DNA of 64,000 bases from Gillisia sp. (GCA_024635655.1 JAGXIL010000024.1:124001-188000), one strand, 5' to 3'; positions 8,588-17,978 are shown, counted from the stretch's first letter. Program-made: numbers and translations. The notes: generated from the sequence alone by a model not told the origin.

Positions 8588-11419
8588 TCAATGTAGTTCT
8601 TTTTTAAGATAAGATGCGGTAAAACTTTTCGGGTGTTTAGCCACCACTTCTGGAGTACCGTAGACAATTACTTCTCCTCCATTTTTTCCGCCTTCGTATC
8701 CTATGTCAATAATATGATCGGCCATTTTGATCACATCCATATTGTGTTCTATAATAAGAACGGTATTCCCTTTGTTGGCCAGTTCATTTAATACATCCAT
8801 CAATACCCTTATATCTTCAAAATGTAATCCTGTAGTGGGTTCATCGAGAATATAAAAAGTATTACCGGTGTCCCTTTTAGAAAGTTCTGTTGCCAGTTTT
8901 ATCCTTTGAGCCTCTCCACCAGATAGGGTAGTACTTTGCTGGCCTAAGGTAATGTATCCAAGGCCAACATCCTGAATAGTTTTAAGTTTTCGGTAAATTT
9001 TGGGTATGAGTTCAAAGAAAACAGTAGATTCATTTATGGTCATTTCCAGAACGTCAGAAATGGATTTTCCTTTATATCTAATTTCCAGTGTTTCCCTGTT
9101 GAAACGTTTTCCCTGGCAGGTTTCACATTCAACATAAACATCAGGAAGAAAGTTCATTTCAATAACTCTTAATCCTCCACCTTTACAAGTCTCACATCTT
9201 CCGCCTTTCACATTAAAGCTAAATCGTCCCGGTTTGTACCCGCGAATTAACGACTCCGGGGTCTTGGCAAAAAGGTTACGTATTTCAGAAAATACCCCGG
9301 TATAGGTAGCCGGATTTGACCGCGGCGTTCTTCCAATAGGGGTTTGGTTGATGTCAATGACCTTATCTATGTAGTCTAGACCTGTAATGCCTGTGTACGG
9401 CATAGGTATTTTTACTCCATTAAAATAGTGGGCATTCATGATAGGATATAGCGTCTCATTAATAAGCGTGGACTTTCCGCTTCCTGAGACTCCGGTTACC
9501 GCTATCATTTTTCCCAGCGGGATCTTTATGGAAACGTTTTTTAAATTATTGCCGGTTGCACCTTTCAGAATAATATTCTTCCCGTTTCCTTTCCTTCTCT
9601 TTTTTGGAACTTCGATTTCCTTGGTTCCATTTAAATAAGAGGCAGTAATGGTGTCGTGTTTTTTGATCTGGTCCGGGGTTCCCTGGCTTATGATCTCTCC
9701 GCCAAATTTACCCGCCCTGGGCCCTATATCAATCACATGGTCTGCACGTTCTATCATGTCCTTATCGTGCTCTACCACTATTATGGAGTTCCCAAGATCC
9801 CGGAGAGCCAGCAAAGAGTTTATTAATTTATCATTATCTCTCTGATGCAAACCTATACTGGGTTCATCCAGAATGTAGAGAACACCTACCAGCTGCGAAC
9901 CAATTTGGGTAGCAAGGCGAATACGTTGGGCTTCACCTCCTGAGAGAGACTTTGAACTTCGGTTAAGGGATAAATAGGTGAGTCCCACATCTACAAGAAA
10001 CTGAAGACGGGTTTGTATCTCTTTTATTATTTCTGCAGCGATTAAAAGTTGTTTTTCTGAAAGATGATCTTCTAGCACAGCAAACCAGGAGGCAAGATCG
10101 GTAATATCTTTATTGGCAAGGTCAGCAATATTTAATTCGTTGATCTTAAAATACAGAGATTCTTTGGTCAATCGTGTGCCGTGGCATTCAGGACACACAA
10201 TTTTATCCATATATTCTTTAGCCCATCTTCTAAGCGATGTAGAATCATTATTGTTGAAAGTGGTTTCTATGAATGTGGCCACTCCCTCAAAATCTATTTT
10301 AAACTCGCGGGTGATCCCCAGGGATTTTGATTCTTTAGTAAATTTTTCCTTTCCACCAAACAGGATCATATCCATAGCGGGTTGTGGAATTTTTTCTACC
10401 GGGTCATTCAGTTTAAAATCAAAACGTTCAGCAATTAGTTCCAGTTGAGAAAAAACCCAGTTCTTTTTCTGAGGGCCGTGAGGTGCTAAGGCACCATTTT
10501 TTATGGTCTTTGACCTGTCGGGGATAAGCTTGTCAACATTAACTTTGTGCAAAGTACCAATACCATTACAGGTAGGGCAGGCGCCTTTTGGCGAATTAAA
10601 GGAAAAATTATTGGGTTCGGGATTTGGATAAGAAATTCCGGTGGTTGGGCACATGAGATTTCTGCTGAAATACCTAATATCACCTGTTTCCTGTTCCAGG
10701 ACCATAAGTACATCGTCCCCATGGTACATTGCTGTTTTTATACTTTCTGAAAGCCGTTTTTGGGCTTCTGCATTTTCATCAATTTTAAGCCTGTCAACAA
10801 CAATTTCGATCTCGTGGACTTTATATCGGTCCAGCTTCATACCCTTAACCAGATCCCGTACTTCGCCATCTGCCCGAACTTTTAGAAATCCCTGTTTTGA
10901 AATTTGTTCAAAAAGTTCCCTGTAATGTCCTTTTCGAGACCGCACTACAGGAGCAAGAATACTGATTTTCTTATCCTTAAAATTCTCCACGATAAGCTCT
11001 TTGATCTGCTCATCATTATAGCTCACCATTTTTTCTCCGGTGTTAAAGCTATAAGCATCTGCGGCGCGGGCGAATAACAGCCTAAGGAAATCGTATATTT
11101 CAGTTATTGTACCAACGGTACTGCGCGGATTTTTGCTGGTTGTTTTTTGCTCAATGGCAATGACCGGAGACAATCCTTCGATTTTATCGACATCAGGACG
11201 CTCGAGACCACCTAAAAACTGACGGGCGTAAGCGGAAAATGTTTCGATATAACGACGCTGACCTTCTGCGTAAATTGTATCAAAGGCAAGAGAAGATTTT
11301 CCCGACCCCGATAAACCTGTAATTACAACTAATTTTTCCCGGGGAATGGAAACATCTATATTTTTTAAATTATGTACTCTGGCCCCTAAAACCTCAATGT
11401 TTTCTTCCTCTTTAGCCAT
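8588..11419 (-). CDS. uvrA: UvrABC excinuclease subunit A
   Basis: About 943 residues, the damage-recognition ATPase of nucleotide excision repair, which loads UvrB on DNA. It has two ABC ATPase halves: Walker A GLSGSGKSSLAF and GVSGSGKSTLINE, signatures SLSGGEAQRIRLATQ and TLSGGEAQRIKLATE, and Walker B regions YILDEPSIGLH and YILDEPTTGLH. The C-terminal zinc module is intact (CETCKGGG...CETCQGKR). The first zinc module reads CPTTG...CPTCNG, so one cysteine of the usual CPxC pair is replaced. The ORF track begins at a TTG (11431); the ATG at 11419 (MAKEEEN) is preferred because the -7 promoter box at 11437-11444 leaves almost no leader before 11431. First gene of the uvrA-LOG-M1-like run. Confidence 0.96.
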   Translation of the reverse strand: MAKEEENIEVLGARVHNLKNIDVSIPREKLVVITGLSGSGKSSLAFDTIYAEGQRRYIETFSAYARQFLGGLERPDVDKIEGLSPVIAIEQKTTSKNPRSTVGTITEIYDFLRLLFARAADAYSFNTGEKMVSYNDEQIKELIVENFKDKKISILAPVVRSRKGHYRELFEQISKQGFLKVRADGEVRDLVKGMKLDRYKVHEIEIVVDRLKIDENAEAQKRLSESIKTAMYHGDDVLMVLEQETGDIRYFSRNLMCPTTGISYPNPEPNNFSFNSPKGACPTCNGIGTLHKVNVDKLIPDRSKTIKNGALAPHGPQKKNWVFSQLELIAERFDFKLNDPVEKIPQPAMDMILFGGKEKFTKESKSLGITREFKIDFEGVATFIETTFNNNDSTSLRRWAKEYMDKIVCPECHGTRLTKESLYFKINELNIADLANKDITDLASWFAVLEDHLSEKQLLIAAEIIKEIQTRLQFLVDVGLTYLSLNRSSKSLSGGEAQRIRLATQIGSQLVGVLYILDEPSIGLHQRDNDKLINSLLALRDLGNSIIVVEHDKDMIERADHVIDIGPRAGKFGGEIISQGTPDQIKKHDTITASYLNGTKEIEVPKKRRKGNGKNIILKGATGNNLKNVSIKIPLGKMIAVTGVSGSGKSTLINETLYPIMNAHYFNGVKIPMPYTGITGLDYIDKVIDINQTPIGRTPRSNPATYTGVFSEIRNLFAKTPESLIRGYKPGRFSFNVKGGRCETCKGGGLRVIEMNFLPDVYVECETCQGKRFNRETLEIRYKGKSISDVLEMTINESTVFFELIPKIYRKLKTIQDVGLGYITLGQQSTTLSGGEAQRIKLATELSKRDTGNTFYILDEPTTGLHFEDIRVLMDVLNELANKGNTVLIIEHNMDVIKMADHIIDIGYEGGKNGGEVIVYGTPEVVAKHPKSFTASYLKKELH

Positions 11420-11436
11420 ATTTTTATTCAAGGGGG

Positions 11437-11444
11437 CAAAGGTA
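11437..11444 (-). promoter_or_regulatory. -7 promoter element upstream of uvrA
   Basis: Minus strand TACCTTTG matches the Bacteroidota -7 box TAnnTTTG and lies 17 bases before the ATG at 11419. No clear TTG is present at the -33 distance, so this is a half-match. It helps decide the uvrA start. Confidence 0.45.
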
Positions 11445-11852
11445 CTTAAACTGTTGCTAACTAAAAAGAAAGGCTTTACCTATAGGTGTTAATTTATGAT
11501 AAAAATGCTTTTTTACACGATGAAAAATTATTTTTTTGCCGTTTAAGTTAACTTTAATAGGAAATTATAATTTACTCCTAAAGTTTAGAGAAGCTTCCTT
11601 CTGACTTCCAGAAATCATATATCTTTAAATATTATTTTTCCCCCCAGAATTTTTGCGCCTACCCCCAAGAGGACAAAAATTTTTTATTATTCCCCCACCT
11701 GTTTAAACCCAATTTTCATGTCCGAAAGGACATTAATGATTTACCCCGGTTGTATTTAATGCCTTTAAGGATGAATAATTGTGTGTTGTCCCAATCACAT
11801 TTATATTTCCCCTTAGGCATAGTTGCTAACAGTTTAAAAAACTAAATAAGGG
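11445..11852. other. Intergenic leader region before the LuxR-type gene, with C-runs
   Basis: About 400 bases without a gene. It holds three runs of five to six C (11640-11645, 11662-11666, 11692-11696), with an inverted repeat AATTTTTG / CAAAAATT (11648-11655 / 11674-11681) around the second. No full-consensus promoter was found; TATCTTTA at 11620 matches the -7 box at seven of eight positions but has no -33 TTG. CCCCCACCTG at 11692 recurs as CCCCCACATG at 12951, in front of the first lipoprotein gene. Confidence 0.4.
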
Positions 11853-12869
11853 ATGAACACTGAGAAAAAACAATTGCTACTTATCAGCACCGATCCGGGA
11901 TTTATTGCTGAAATTAAAGAAGGTTTAAGTTTAACTTTTGAGATCAATATTGTGAATTCCATGCACTCGGGTTTTCACACCGCTCTTAACCTGTTGCCGG
12001 ACATTATATTAATTGATCAAACATCATTAAGTTTTAGAAGTCTTAAAAACCTGTCAAATTTTAAATCCACTCATTTTTTAAACAAATGCTGGCTTACGAT
12101 GTACGCCGAAGATTCTTCGAGAAATGAAATTGAAAAATCTTTTAAACCAACCCTGGACGAAGTTTTTTATTCCTCAATTACTCCCGTAGTATTATGCTCT
12201 AAAATTATCAACAGGGTGTGTTCTAATTCAACCTTGACCAATTACTGGAAAGATTCATTTTTAGGATTATTTAATCTTCTTTCCAATCCGGTAGTGCTGT
12301 TACAACAGGAATCTGTAATTTCTATGAATGACGCTTTTAAACAGATATTTAAAGTAGAGCAGGCCGAAGGGGTAAAACTCACAGATTTTGTTAAGTGTGA
12401 GAATAAAGCCAAAGTCAAAGAAAGCCTTAGGAGTTTTGCCCGGGGTAAACATATGAAAGCTGTGACTAAGACAGCACTGCGTTTAAACAACGATAAAGTA
12501 AGGAATGCCAAGATCAGTTTTTCCAAATTAGATAAAATGATCAATGGTCAATATATCATGATGATACATTTTTTTGACGAAGAAGAGTTAGTTACAGATA
12601 CTATAGGCAGCAATGCCGTTTCTGTTGAGAATTGTTTTGAAGAAAACACCAAGTTGACCCAGTACAATTTTACAAAAAGGGAGAAAGAGATCATACAATT
12701 ATTATGTAAAGGATATAAGACAAAAGAGATTTCAGAAACCTTATTCATATCCCCTAAAACTATTGAAAAACATCGTGCAAATATTATTAAAAGAACCAAT
12801 TCAGAAACCATACTTGAAAGTATAATTTATGCAATTAATCACAATTTAATAGACCTAAAAGTGGCGTAG
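11853..12869 (+). CDS. LuxR-family transcriptional regulator with degenerate receiver and PAS-like domain
   Basis: 338 residues. The N-terminus (about 5-120) resembles a response-regulator receiver: LLISTDPGF in place of the acidic pair, and DIILIDQTSL with a candidate phosphoacceptor aspartate. The usual C-terminal lysine of the fold is not evident (EVFYSSITP), so phosphorylation is doubtful. A PAS-like middle (about 135-245) is followed by a clear LuxR/GerE helix-turn-helix (about 267-335: FTKREKEIIQLLCKGYKTKE, SPKTIEKHRANIIKR). No sensor kinase lies nearby. It is immediately upstream of, and in the same direction as, three paralogous lipoproteins, which makes them plausible targets; this is inference from position. 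Confidence 0.82.
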   Translation: MNTEKKQLLLISTDPGFIAEIKEGLSLTFEINIVNSMHSGFHTALNLLPDIILIDQTSLSFRSLKNLSNFKSTHFLNKCWLTMYAEDSSRNEIEKSFKPTLDEVFYSSITPVVLCSKIINRVCSNSTLTNYWKDSFLGLFNLLSNPVVLLQQESVISMNDAFKQIFKVEQAEGVKLTDFVKCENKAKVKESLRSFARGKHMKAVTKTALRLNNDKVRNAKISFSKLDKMINGQYIMMIHFFDEEELVTDTIGSNAVSVENCFEENTKLTQYNFTKREKEIIQLLCKGYKTKEISETLFISPKTIEKHRANIIKRTNSETILESIIYAINHNLIDLKVA

Positions 12870-12887
12870 GGATGGGCTTTATGGATT

Positions 12888-12907
12888 TATAGGGGAAAAC
12901 CCCTATA
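12888..12907. promoter_or_regulatory. Perfect hairpin TATAGGGG-AAAA-CCCCTATA, with overlapping -7 box
   Basis: An 8-base perfect stem with an AAAA loop, 18 bases after the LuxR gene stop. No T-run follows, so it is a poor intrinsic terminator. The sequence TAGGTTTG (12906-12913) at its right edge fits the TAnnTTTG -7 box, so the palindrome could be an operator for the lipoprotein cluster promoter. No TTG is found at the -33 distance. Confidence 0.35.
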
Positions 12908-13077
12908 GGTTTGGATCAGCTTTGAATTTATATTTACACCATCATTTTTACCCCCACATGAATTTGATTTTTTATATAGGATATCCCATATTTTAGTTAC
13001 CGGTAAATTACCCATAAGGGTGCTTACATATATTTATTAACCATTCTAAATAATTATTAATTTAAAACAATTAACAA

Positions 13078-14544
13078 ATGAAAAAGTTTAAACTTTCCAT
13101 TGCCAGTTTGGCAGTGTTTGCGATGATCTTTACCTCTTGTAGTAAAGATGAAGTGGGACCAGACTTAGATTCTGATAAGGTAGCCTTATCTTTTGGTGCT
13201 ATTGTAAATGACCTTGTAACCAACAGGGCACAAACCAAACAAGCTATAGGTGATATACCTGCTTGTTCTAGTGATGATCCTGCTTACGTATCTGTTGTTC
13301 TTTCCAGAGATGGTGTGGATATCGTAGGGTCTGATGATGATCCGTTTGAAATTGATCTGGTAAACGGCCAGGTATTTACTGAAGAAGTTGAAGAACTTCA
13401 ATTAACTGCTGATATGTACTCTCTTGATCATTTTGCAGTATATAATGCTGATGATGAAGTGATCTGGGTTGCCCCCAGAGCAGGAAGTGAACTTGCAGGC
13501 TGGATTAACAACCCTTTACCACTTGCCATAGATCTTCAGAATGGAGTTAAAAAATACGTTGAAGTACCGGTATTATGTTTTGACAACAGAAATGTCAATG
13601 AGTATGGGTATTTGTTCTTTGAATTAGATGCAACAGAAGCTGTTGAATTCTGCTTCTTTGCTAACTATTGTCCTCCAAATGGACGTCACTATACCGCTAA
13701 TTACAGCGTAAGTATCTGGCAGGGAACGGATGCAACCGGAACACCACTTTACACAGATCATATGGCTGAAACAGGACAGTATGACAATGGGGATTATTTT
13801 GCAGATCCTACCTGTTTTGCATTGCCGAGCAATGATGATGTAAATGAGGAATATTTATACTATGAAGTAACCTTATTAGACTGGCCAAATAACTATGGTT
13901 CTGTTACTACAACTGTAGCCTATGGTACGCTAAGCATGCAGGACATCATGAACAATTTTGATGGAGCAAACAATGTGGATTACCAACATTTAAGATTTGG
14001 ATGTGATGGTGATGGTGGAATTCCTATTGGAAGTGGACCAGGTGAGGGTACTCCAGGTGATGGAAATGGTGGAACCCCAGGTGATGGAAATGGTGACGGT
14101 GACGGTGACGGTGACGGTGATGGTGACGGTGACGGTGATGATAACTGTGAAACAGCCTTTATGTTTGGAGAAGATTCTTTCAGGGAGCTTGGAATAGGTA
14201 ATCGCTGGGGATGGGCTACTGAATATACTGGAGGTACTACCGGAACCTTTACACATACATTATATGCAGCTGCCGGTAATAACAATACTGACAATGGTTA
14301 TGTAGCAGGTACTGTAACAGTAACTGTAAACGGAGATGATGTAAACGTGTCTATTGACCCTGCAGATGGCATTTCTTTAAATGAAGTCCATGTTTATCTT
14401 GAGGATGCGGCTCCTACCACAACAGCACCAGGACAGTATGGAAATACTGATGAAGATCCTAATGCTTCCGGAGAATCTTATGATTACACTTATAGTGGAG
14501 ATGGAGATTTCTGGATAATTGTTCACGCTGTTACTTGTGAATAA
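13078..14544 (+). CDS. Modular surface lipoprotein A (shared N-domain, GD linker, C-terminal module)
   Basis: 488 residues, family not recognised. A lipoprotein signal peptide ends in FTSC, and SKDE after the cysteine fits the Bacteroidota surface-export signal. Residues about 25-310 form a domain shared with the next two genes, marked by [33 protein letters not shown] and a final HLRFGC, with conserved cysteines. A flexible Gly-Asp linker (about 315-358) encoded by a GGTGAC microsatellite leads to a C-terminal module (CETAFMFGEDSF...WIIVHAVTCE) of a type seen in Bacteroidota secreted proteins. It is first of three tandem paralogues, has its own terminator, and lies 208 bases after the LuxR gene. 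Probably surface exposed; the ligand is unknown. Confidence 0.75.
   Translation: MKKFKLSIASLAVFAMIFTSCSKDEVGPDLDSDKVALSFGAIVNDLVTNRAQTKQAIGDIPACSSDDPAYVSVVLSRDGVDIVGSDDDPFEIDLVNGQVFTEEVEELQLTADMYSLDHFAVYNADDEVIWVAPRAGSELAGWINNPLPLAIDLQNGVKKYVEVPVLCFDNRNVNEYGYLFFELDATEAVEFCFFANYCPPNGRHYTANYSVSIWQGTDATGTPLYTDHMAETGQYDNGDYFADPTCFALPSNDDVNEEYLYYEVTLLDWPNNYGSVTTTVAYGTLSMQDIMNNFDGANNVDYQHLRFGCDGDGGIPIGSGPGEGTPGDGNGGTPGDGNGDGDGDGDGDGDGDGDDNCETAFMFGEDSFRELGIGNRWGWATEYTGGTTGTFTHTLYAAAGNNNTDNGYVAGTVTVTVNGDDVNVSIDPADGISLNEVHVYLEDAAPTTTAPGQYGNTDEDPNASGESYDYTYSGDGDFWIIVHAVTCE
14092..14139 (+). repeat. GGTGAC hexanucleotide microsatellite encoding a Gly-Asp linker
   Basis: About eight in-frame GGTGAC/GGTGAT units. 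Because the unit is six bases, slippage would change linker length without breaking the frame. It separates the shared domain from the C-terminal module of lipoprotein A. Confidence 0.85.
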
Positions 14545-14556
14545 ATAAACTTAAAC

Positions 14557-14592
14557 AATCTGTCCGGGAGTTTCTTCCGGGCAGATTTTTTT
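14557..14592 (+). terminator. Intrinsic terminator after lipoprotein A
   Basis: Stem AATCTGTCCGG / CCGGGCAGATT with one G-T wobble and a nine-base loop, followed directly by a run of seven T. Located 12 bases after the stop codon. Confidence 0.85.
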
Positions 14593-14730
14593 CTTTAAAA
14601 AACTCTTGTACTTATAAATGTCCTGATTTGGGTGGTGAAACTTTTTCATCAAACTCCCACAGGGATAACTATGTACTAATAACTCAATCATAGAAGAAGA
14701 ATTTTTATATGATCAAAAACTATTTTCACA

Positions 14731-16155
14731 ATGAAAAATTTAAAATCCTCCTTAAGCTTTATAGCAATAATTGCTTTGCTTTTTACTTCTTGTAGTAAAG
14801 AAAATGACGGTTTGGATAGTCCAGACGCAGATAAGGTCAATTTGACCTTTGGAGCTATTGTCAATGACCTTGTCACCAACAGATCTGCAGAAAAACAATC
14901 TATTGGTGATATACCAGAATGTTCCAGTGACACACCTGCCTTTGTTGAGGTGGTAGTAAGCCAGAATGGAACCAACCAGGTGGGATCTTTAACTAACCCT
15001 TTCCGGATTGATCTTGTATCTGGACAAATATTCACAGAAGAAGTTGATGAGCTTGAGTTAGTTCCGGGTAATTACACGCTGGACCATTTTACAGTGCACA
15101 ATTCAGCCGGGGATATTATTTGGGTAGCACCTAAATCTAACAGTGACCTTGCAGGTTTTGTAGAGAGTGCATTACCATTAAATATTGACCTTAATGCCGG
15201 TGTTAAGAAGTATGTCGACGTTTCGGTATTATGTTTTGATAACAGAAATGTTAATGAATACGGTTATATATTCTTTGAACTTGACACAACTCAGGCAATA
15301 GAATTCTGTGTTTTCGGAAACTTCTGTCCTCCATCTGGTCGCCACTACCCTGCTTCATATAGCGTTAGCGTATGGTATGGTACAAGTGCTGCCGGAACTC
15401 CATTATATACTGAAGTGTCAAATGTAACAGGTACTTATGACAACGGAGATTTCTATGCTGATCCGTTATGTTTCGCTTTGCCAGATCTTGATGGCCTGGA
15501 TGAATACTATTTTGAAATCACTTTACAATCAAATTCTGAGTATGGAGAGGTTGAAGAAACTGTAATTCGAAGAGGGGTTATTAATGATGATGAGGTGAGA
15601 AACTTCTTTGATGGTGAAAACAATCTTGATTACTACCATTTCAGACAAGGTTGTGATGGGGTAGATTCTCCACCGATCTTGCAAAATCCTGAAGTACAGG
15701 CAGAGTATTATAAAACCTGTTTGTATCCTATAAATGGTTCGGGGGCGATAGCTTTGGCTTATTTTGAGCTGCAGAATAATGTTTTGAGCACCACCGTATT
15801 GGCTTCAGGAATGGAACCAAACAGGGAACATCCACAGCATATCCATGGATTTACCGATGGAACTGATGCTGTATGTCCTCCTGCTTCAGCCGACACCGAT
15901 GGTGATGGCCTAATTAGTTTGGCAGAAGGAGTGCCGTTCTATGGCGGAGTTTTATTGGCATTGGAAGATGAAGCCGGAAATTATCCTACAGCCGATTCAC
16001 ATGGGAATTATATGTTCCAAAGATCATTTAATGTAGGTTCCTTGTCTTTACCTAACCTTGAAAGGACTGCAGTGGTAGCCCACGGGCTCACAGTAGGAGG
16101 GGAGTATGAAGCAACCCTGCCTGTAGCCTGCGGTGAAGTTGCAAAAATTGATTAA
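14731..16155 (+). CDS. Modular surface lipoprotein B (shared N-domain, CHRD-like C-terminal module)
   Basis: 474 residues, paralogue of the flanking genes over about residues 20-310 ([45 protein letters not shown]). The signal peptide ends in FTSC followed by SKEND. The C-terminal 150 residues differ completely from the neighbours: TTVLASGMEPNREHPQHIHG and a calcium-loop-like DTDGDGLISLAEG resemble CHRD-type or superoxide-dismutase-like secreted modules, with the His-rich HPQHIHG conserved in that group. No catalytic assignment can be made from sequence. It carries its own strong terminator, so it is probably a separate transcript from lipoprotein A. Confidence 0.75.
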   Translation: MKNLKSSLSFIAIIALLFTSCSKENDGLDSPDADKVNLTFGAIVNDLVTNRSAEKQSIGDIPECSSDTPAFVEVVVSQNGTNQVGSLTNPFRIDLVSGQIFTEEVDELELVPGNYTLDHFTVHNSAGDIIWVAPKSNSDLAGFVESALPLNIDLNAGVKKYVDVSVLCFDNRNVNEYGYIFFELDTTQAIEFCVFGNFCPPSGRHYPASYSVSVWYGTSAAGTPLYTEVSNVTGTYDNGDFYADPLCFALPDLDGLDEYYFEITLQSNSEYGEVEETVIRRGVINDDEVRNFFDGENNLDYYHFRQGCDGVDSPPILQNPEVQAEYYKTCLYPINGSGAIALAYFELQNNVLSTTVLASGMEPNREHPQHIHGFTDGTDAVCPPASADTDGDGLISLAEGVPFYGGVLLALEDEAGNYPTADSHGNYMFQRSFNVGSLSLPNLERTAVVAHGLTVGGEYEATLPVACGEVAKID

Positions 16156-16157
16156 TT

Positions 16158-16207
16158 AAAATCAATAAAAAGGCTGAAGAATAATCTTCAGCCTTTTTAT
16201 TGATTTT
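16158..16207. terminator. Strong 23-base-pair terminator after lipoprotein B
   Basis: Perfect 23-base inverted repeat (AAAATCAATAAAAAGGCTGA... and its complement) with an ATAA loop; the GC core AGGCTGAAGA/TCTTCAGCCT is followed by TTTTT. It is symmetrical, so it could work in both directions. Confidence 0.9.
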
Positions 16208-16234
16208 GATTTACCCTACTAACCAATATTTTTA
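16205..16234 (+). promoter_or_regulatory. Candidate promoter for lipoprotein C
   Basis: TTTG (16205-16208), 18 bases, TATTTTTA (16227-16234): seven of eight matches to TAnnTTTG, 16 bases before the ATG at 16251. It overlaps the edge of the preceding terminator. Confidence 0.4.
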
Positions 16235-16250
16235 ATTTAATACTAAAATT

Positions 16251-17978
16251 ATGAGAAATTTTAAAAGGTACTTAAGTTTTGTAGCAGTTTTCGCTATGCT
16301 TTTTACCTCCTGTTCAAAAGAAGAATCCGGAGTAAATGTTGATTCTGAAAAAGCAACATTGACTTTTGGAGCAATAGTAAATGATTTAGTAACTAACAGA
16401 TCTGCAGATAAACAATCTGAAGGTGACATTCCTGATTGTTCAAATGATACTCCCACTTATATTGAGATAGTTCTCATGCAGGGGGATGAATACATTTTAG
16501 GAACTACAGAAGATCCTTATCAGGTAGATTTAGCTGCGGGAGAAGTTTTCACCGTGGAAGATGAAAATCTGGAATTAGTCGCGGGCAATTATTCCCTGGT
16601 TCATTTTTCTGTTTACAATAATGATGATGAGCTCATTTGGATTGCACCAAGAGCAGGAAGTGATCTGGCGGGATATATGGACCGCACCCTGCCAATGGCA
16701 ATCGATCTAAATGCAGGAGTTAAAAAATATGTTGATGTTCCGGTATTGTGTTTCGATAATAGAGAAATTAATCAATATGGTTATTTATTCTTTGAAGTAA
16801 ATACTAATACAGCCATACAGTACTGCTTTTTCGCAAATTACTGTGCTGATGACGGAAGACATTACTCCGCCGCTTACACTGTTAGTATTTGGGCCGGTAA
16901 TGATTCTACAGGAACACCACTTTATTTAGATGTGGCAAACAATACAGGACAGTATAGCAACGGAGATTATTTTGCTACTCCATTATGTTTTGCTCTTCCA
17001 GACAATGAAGGTGATCTGAATGAGGATTACTTATATTATGAGGTAACACTTAGCGACTGGGATGGGGTATATGGAGATGTAGATCCTATGGTTATGAGTG
17101 GTACCCTTAGTAAGCAGGATATCATGGATACCTGGGAAGGTGATGATGACAGCAACTATAATCACTTAAGATTTGGCTGCGCGGCAGATGATGACAATGG
17201 TAATGGAGGTGGTGCTGTAGATTCTGATGGAGATGGCATCCCGGATACTGAGGATGAGTGTCCTAATGAAGCCGGTCCAGCATCTAATAATGGATGTCCT
17301 GAAACTACACCGGTAGATTCTGATGGAGATGGCATTCCGGATACTGAGGATGAGTGTCCTGATGAAGCCGGTCCAGCATCTAATAATGGATGTCCTGAAA
17401 CTACCCCGGTAGATTCTGATGGAGATGGGATCCCTGATACTGAAGATGAATGTCCTAACGAGGCAGGTCCTGCATCTAATAATGGATGTCCCGAAACTAC
17501 GCCAGTAGATTCTGATGGAGATGGCATTCCGGATACTGAAGATGCATGTCCAAATGAAGCCGGTCCTGCATCCAATAATGGATGCCCTGTAGATACAGAT
17601 GATTGTATTGACGAAAGTGGTAATGTGGTTACATTTGAGGAAACCGTGGACATCTCTGGTTTCCCCGTAGGTATTGATCCATTCTATCCTTTATTTTTAA
17701 ATGGAGAAGAAGTAGGAACTATTACTTTTGATCTTACTGTTGGTGATAATTTGGTAGTGAGGGTTGACATGTTTGACGGTTCAGAAGAAAATCAATTTAG
17801 GGATTATACTGTCACTACCGCTGAACTAACCTTATCCAATATTGATGACGATCCTCTCTGTGTATCTAATATAAATGCAAATGAATTTGCTATAACCTGG
17901 GATAGAGAGAACGATACAGATCTTAATTATCCTTTAGAAGTTAGTTTCCGGGCTAACGTTATAATAACAACGGAATAA
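16251..17978 (+). CDS. Modular surface lipoprotein C (shared N-domain, thrombospondin type 3 repeats)
   Basis: 575 residues. The lipoprotein signal ends in FTSC followed by SKEE. Residues about 20-310 are the domain shared with lipoproteins A and B ([46 protein letters not shown]). It is followed by four thrombospondin type 3 repeats, unit [20 protein letters not shown], which bind calcium and form a rigid stalk. A C-terminal beta-rich module of about 130 residues (from [15 protein letters not shown]) is unrecognised and has no counterpart in the other two genes. No terminator directly follows; the first good one is 340 bases downstream. Surface display with calcium-dependent stiffness is inferred. 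Confidence 0.78.
   Translation: MRNFKRYLSFVAVFAMLFTSCSKEESGVNVDSEKATLTFGAIVNDLVTNRSADKQSEGDIPDCSNDTPTYIEIVLMQGDEYILGTTEDPYQVDLAAGEVFTVEDENLELVAGNYSLVHFSVYNNDDELIWIAPRAGSDLAGYMDRTLPMAIDLNAGVKKYVDVPVLCFDNREINQYGYLFFEVNTNTAIQYCFFANYCADDGRHYSAAYTVSIWAGNDSTGTPLYLDVANNTGQYSNGDYFATPLCFALPDNEGDLNEDYLYYEVTLSDWDGVYGDVDPMVMSGTLSKQDIMDTWEGDDDSNYNHLRFGCAADDDNGNGGGAVDSDGDGIPDTEDECPNEAGPASNNGCPETTPVDSDGDGIPDTEDECPDEAGPASNNGCPETTPVDSDGDGIPDTEDECPNEAGPASNNGCPETTPVDSDGDGIPDTEDACPNEAGPASNNGCPVDTDDCIDESGNVVTFEETVDISGFPVGIDPFYPLFLNGEEVGTITFDLTVGDNLVVRVDMFDGSEENQFRDYTVTTAELTLSNIDDDPLCVSNINANEFAITWDRENDTDLNYPLEVSFRANVIITTE
17220..17588 (+). repeat. Four 96-base tandem repeats encoding TSP3 units
   Basis: Units start at 17220, 17316, 17412 and 17508; the last is cut short at ASNNGCP. 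The copies are nearly identical at the protein level and differ by scattered mostly silent bases, which suggests recent expansion or gene conversion. A change in copy number would keep the frame. Confidence 0.92.

Noticed and set aside
13980-14294. Antisense ORFs rich in Ser-Pro or Thr-Val over the lipoprotein A linker
   Set aside because: They are the complement of the GGTGAC microsatellite and have low-complexity translations.
17220-17588. Regular direct repeats resembling an array
   Set aside because: Unit of 96 bases, no spacers, in-frame protein repeats; not CRISPR.
17162-17653. 163-residue antisense ORF with repeats over lipoprotein C
   Set aside because: Mirror of the TSP3 repeat array; the plus-strand repeats have calcium-loop residues in the right places.
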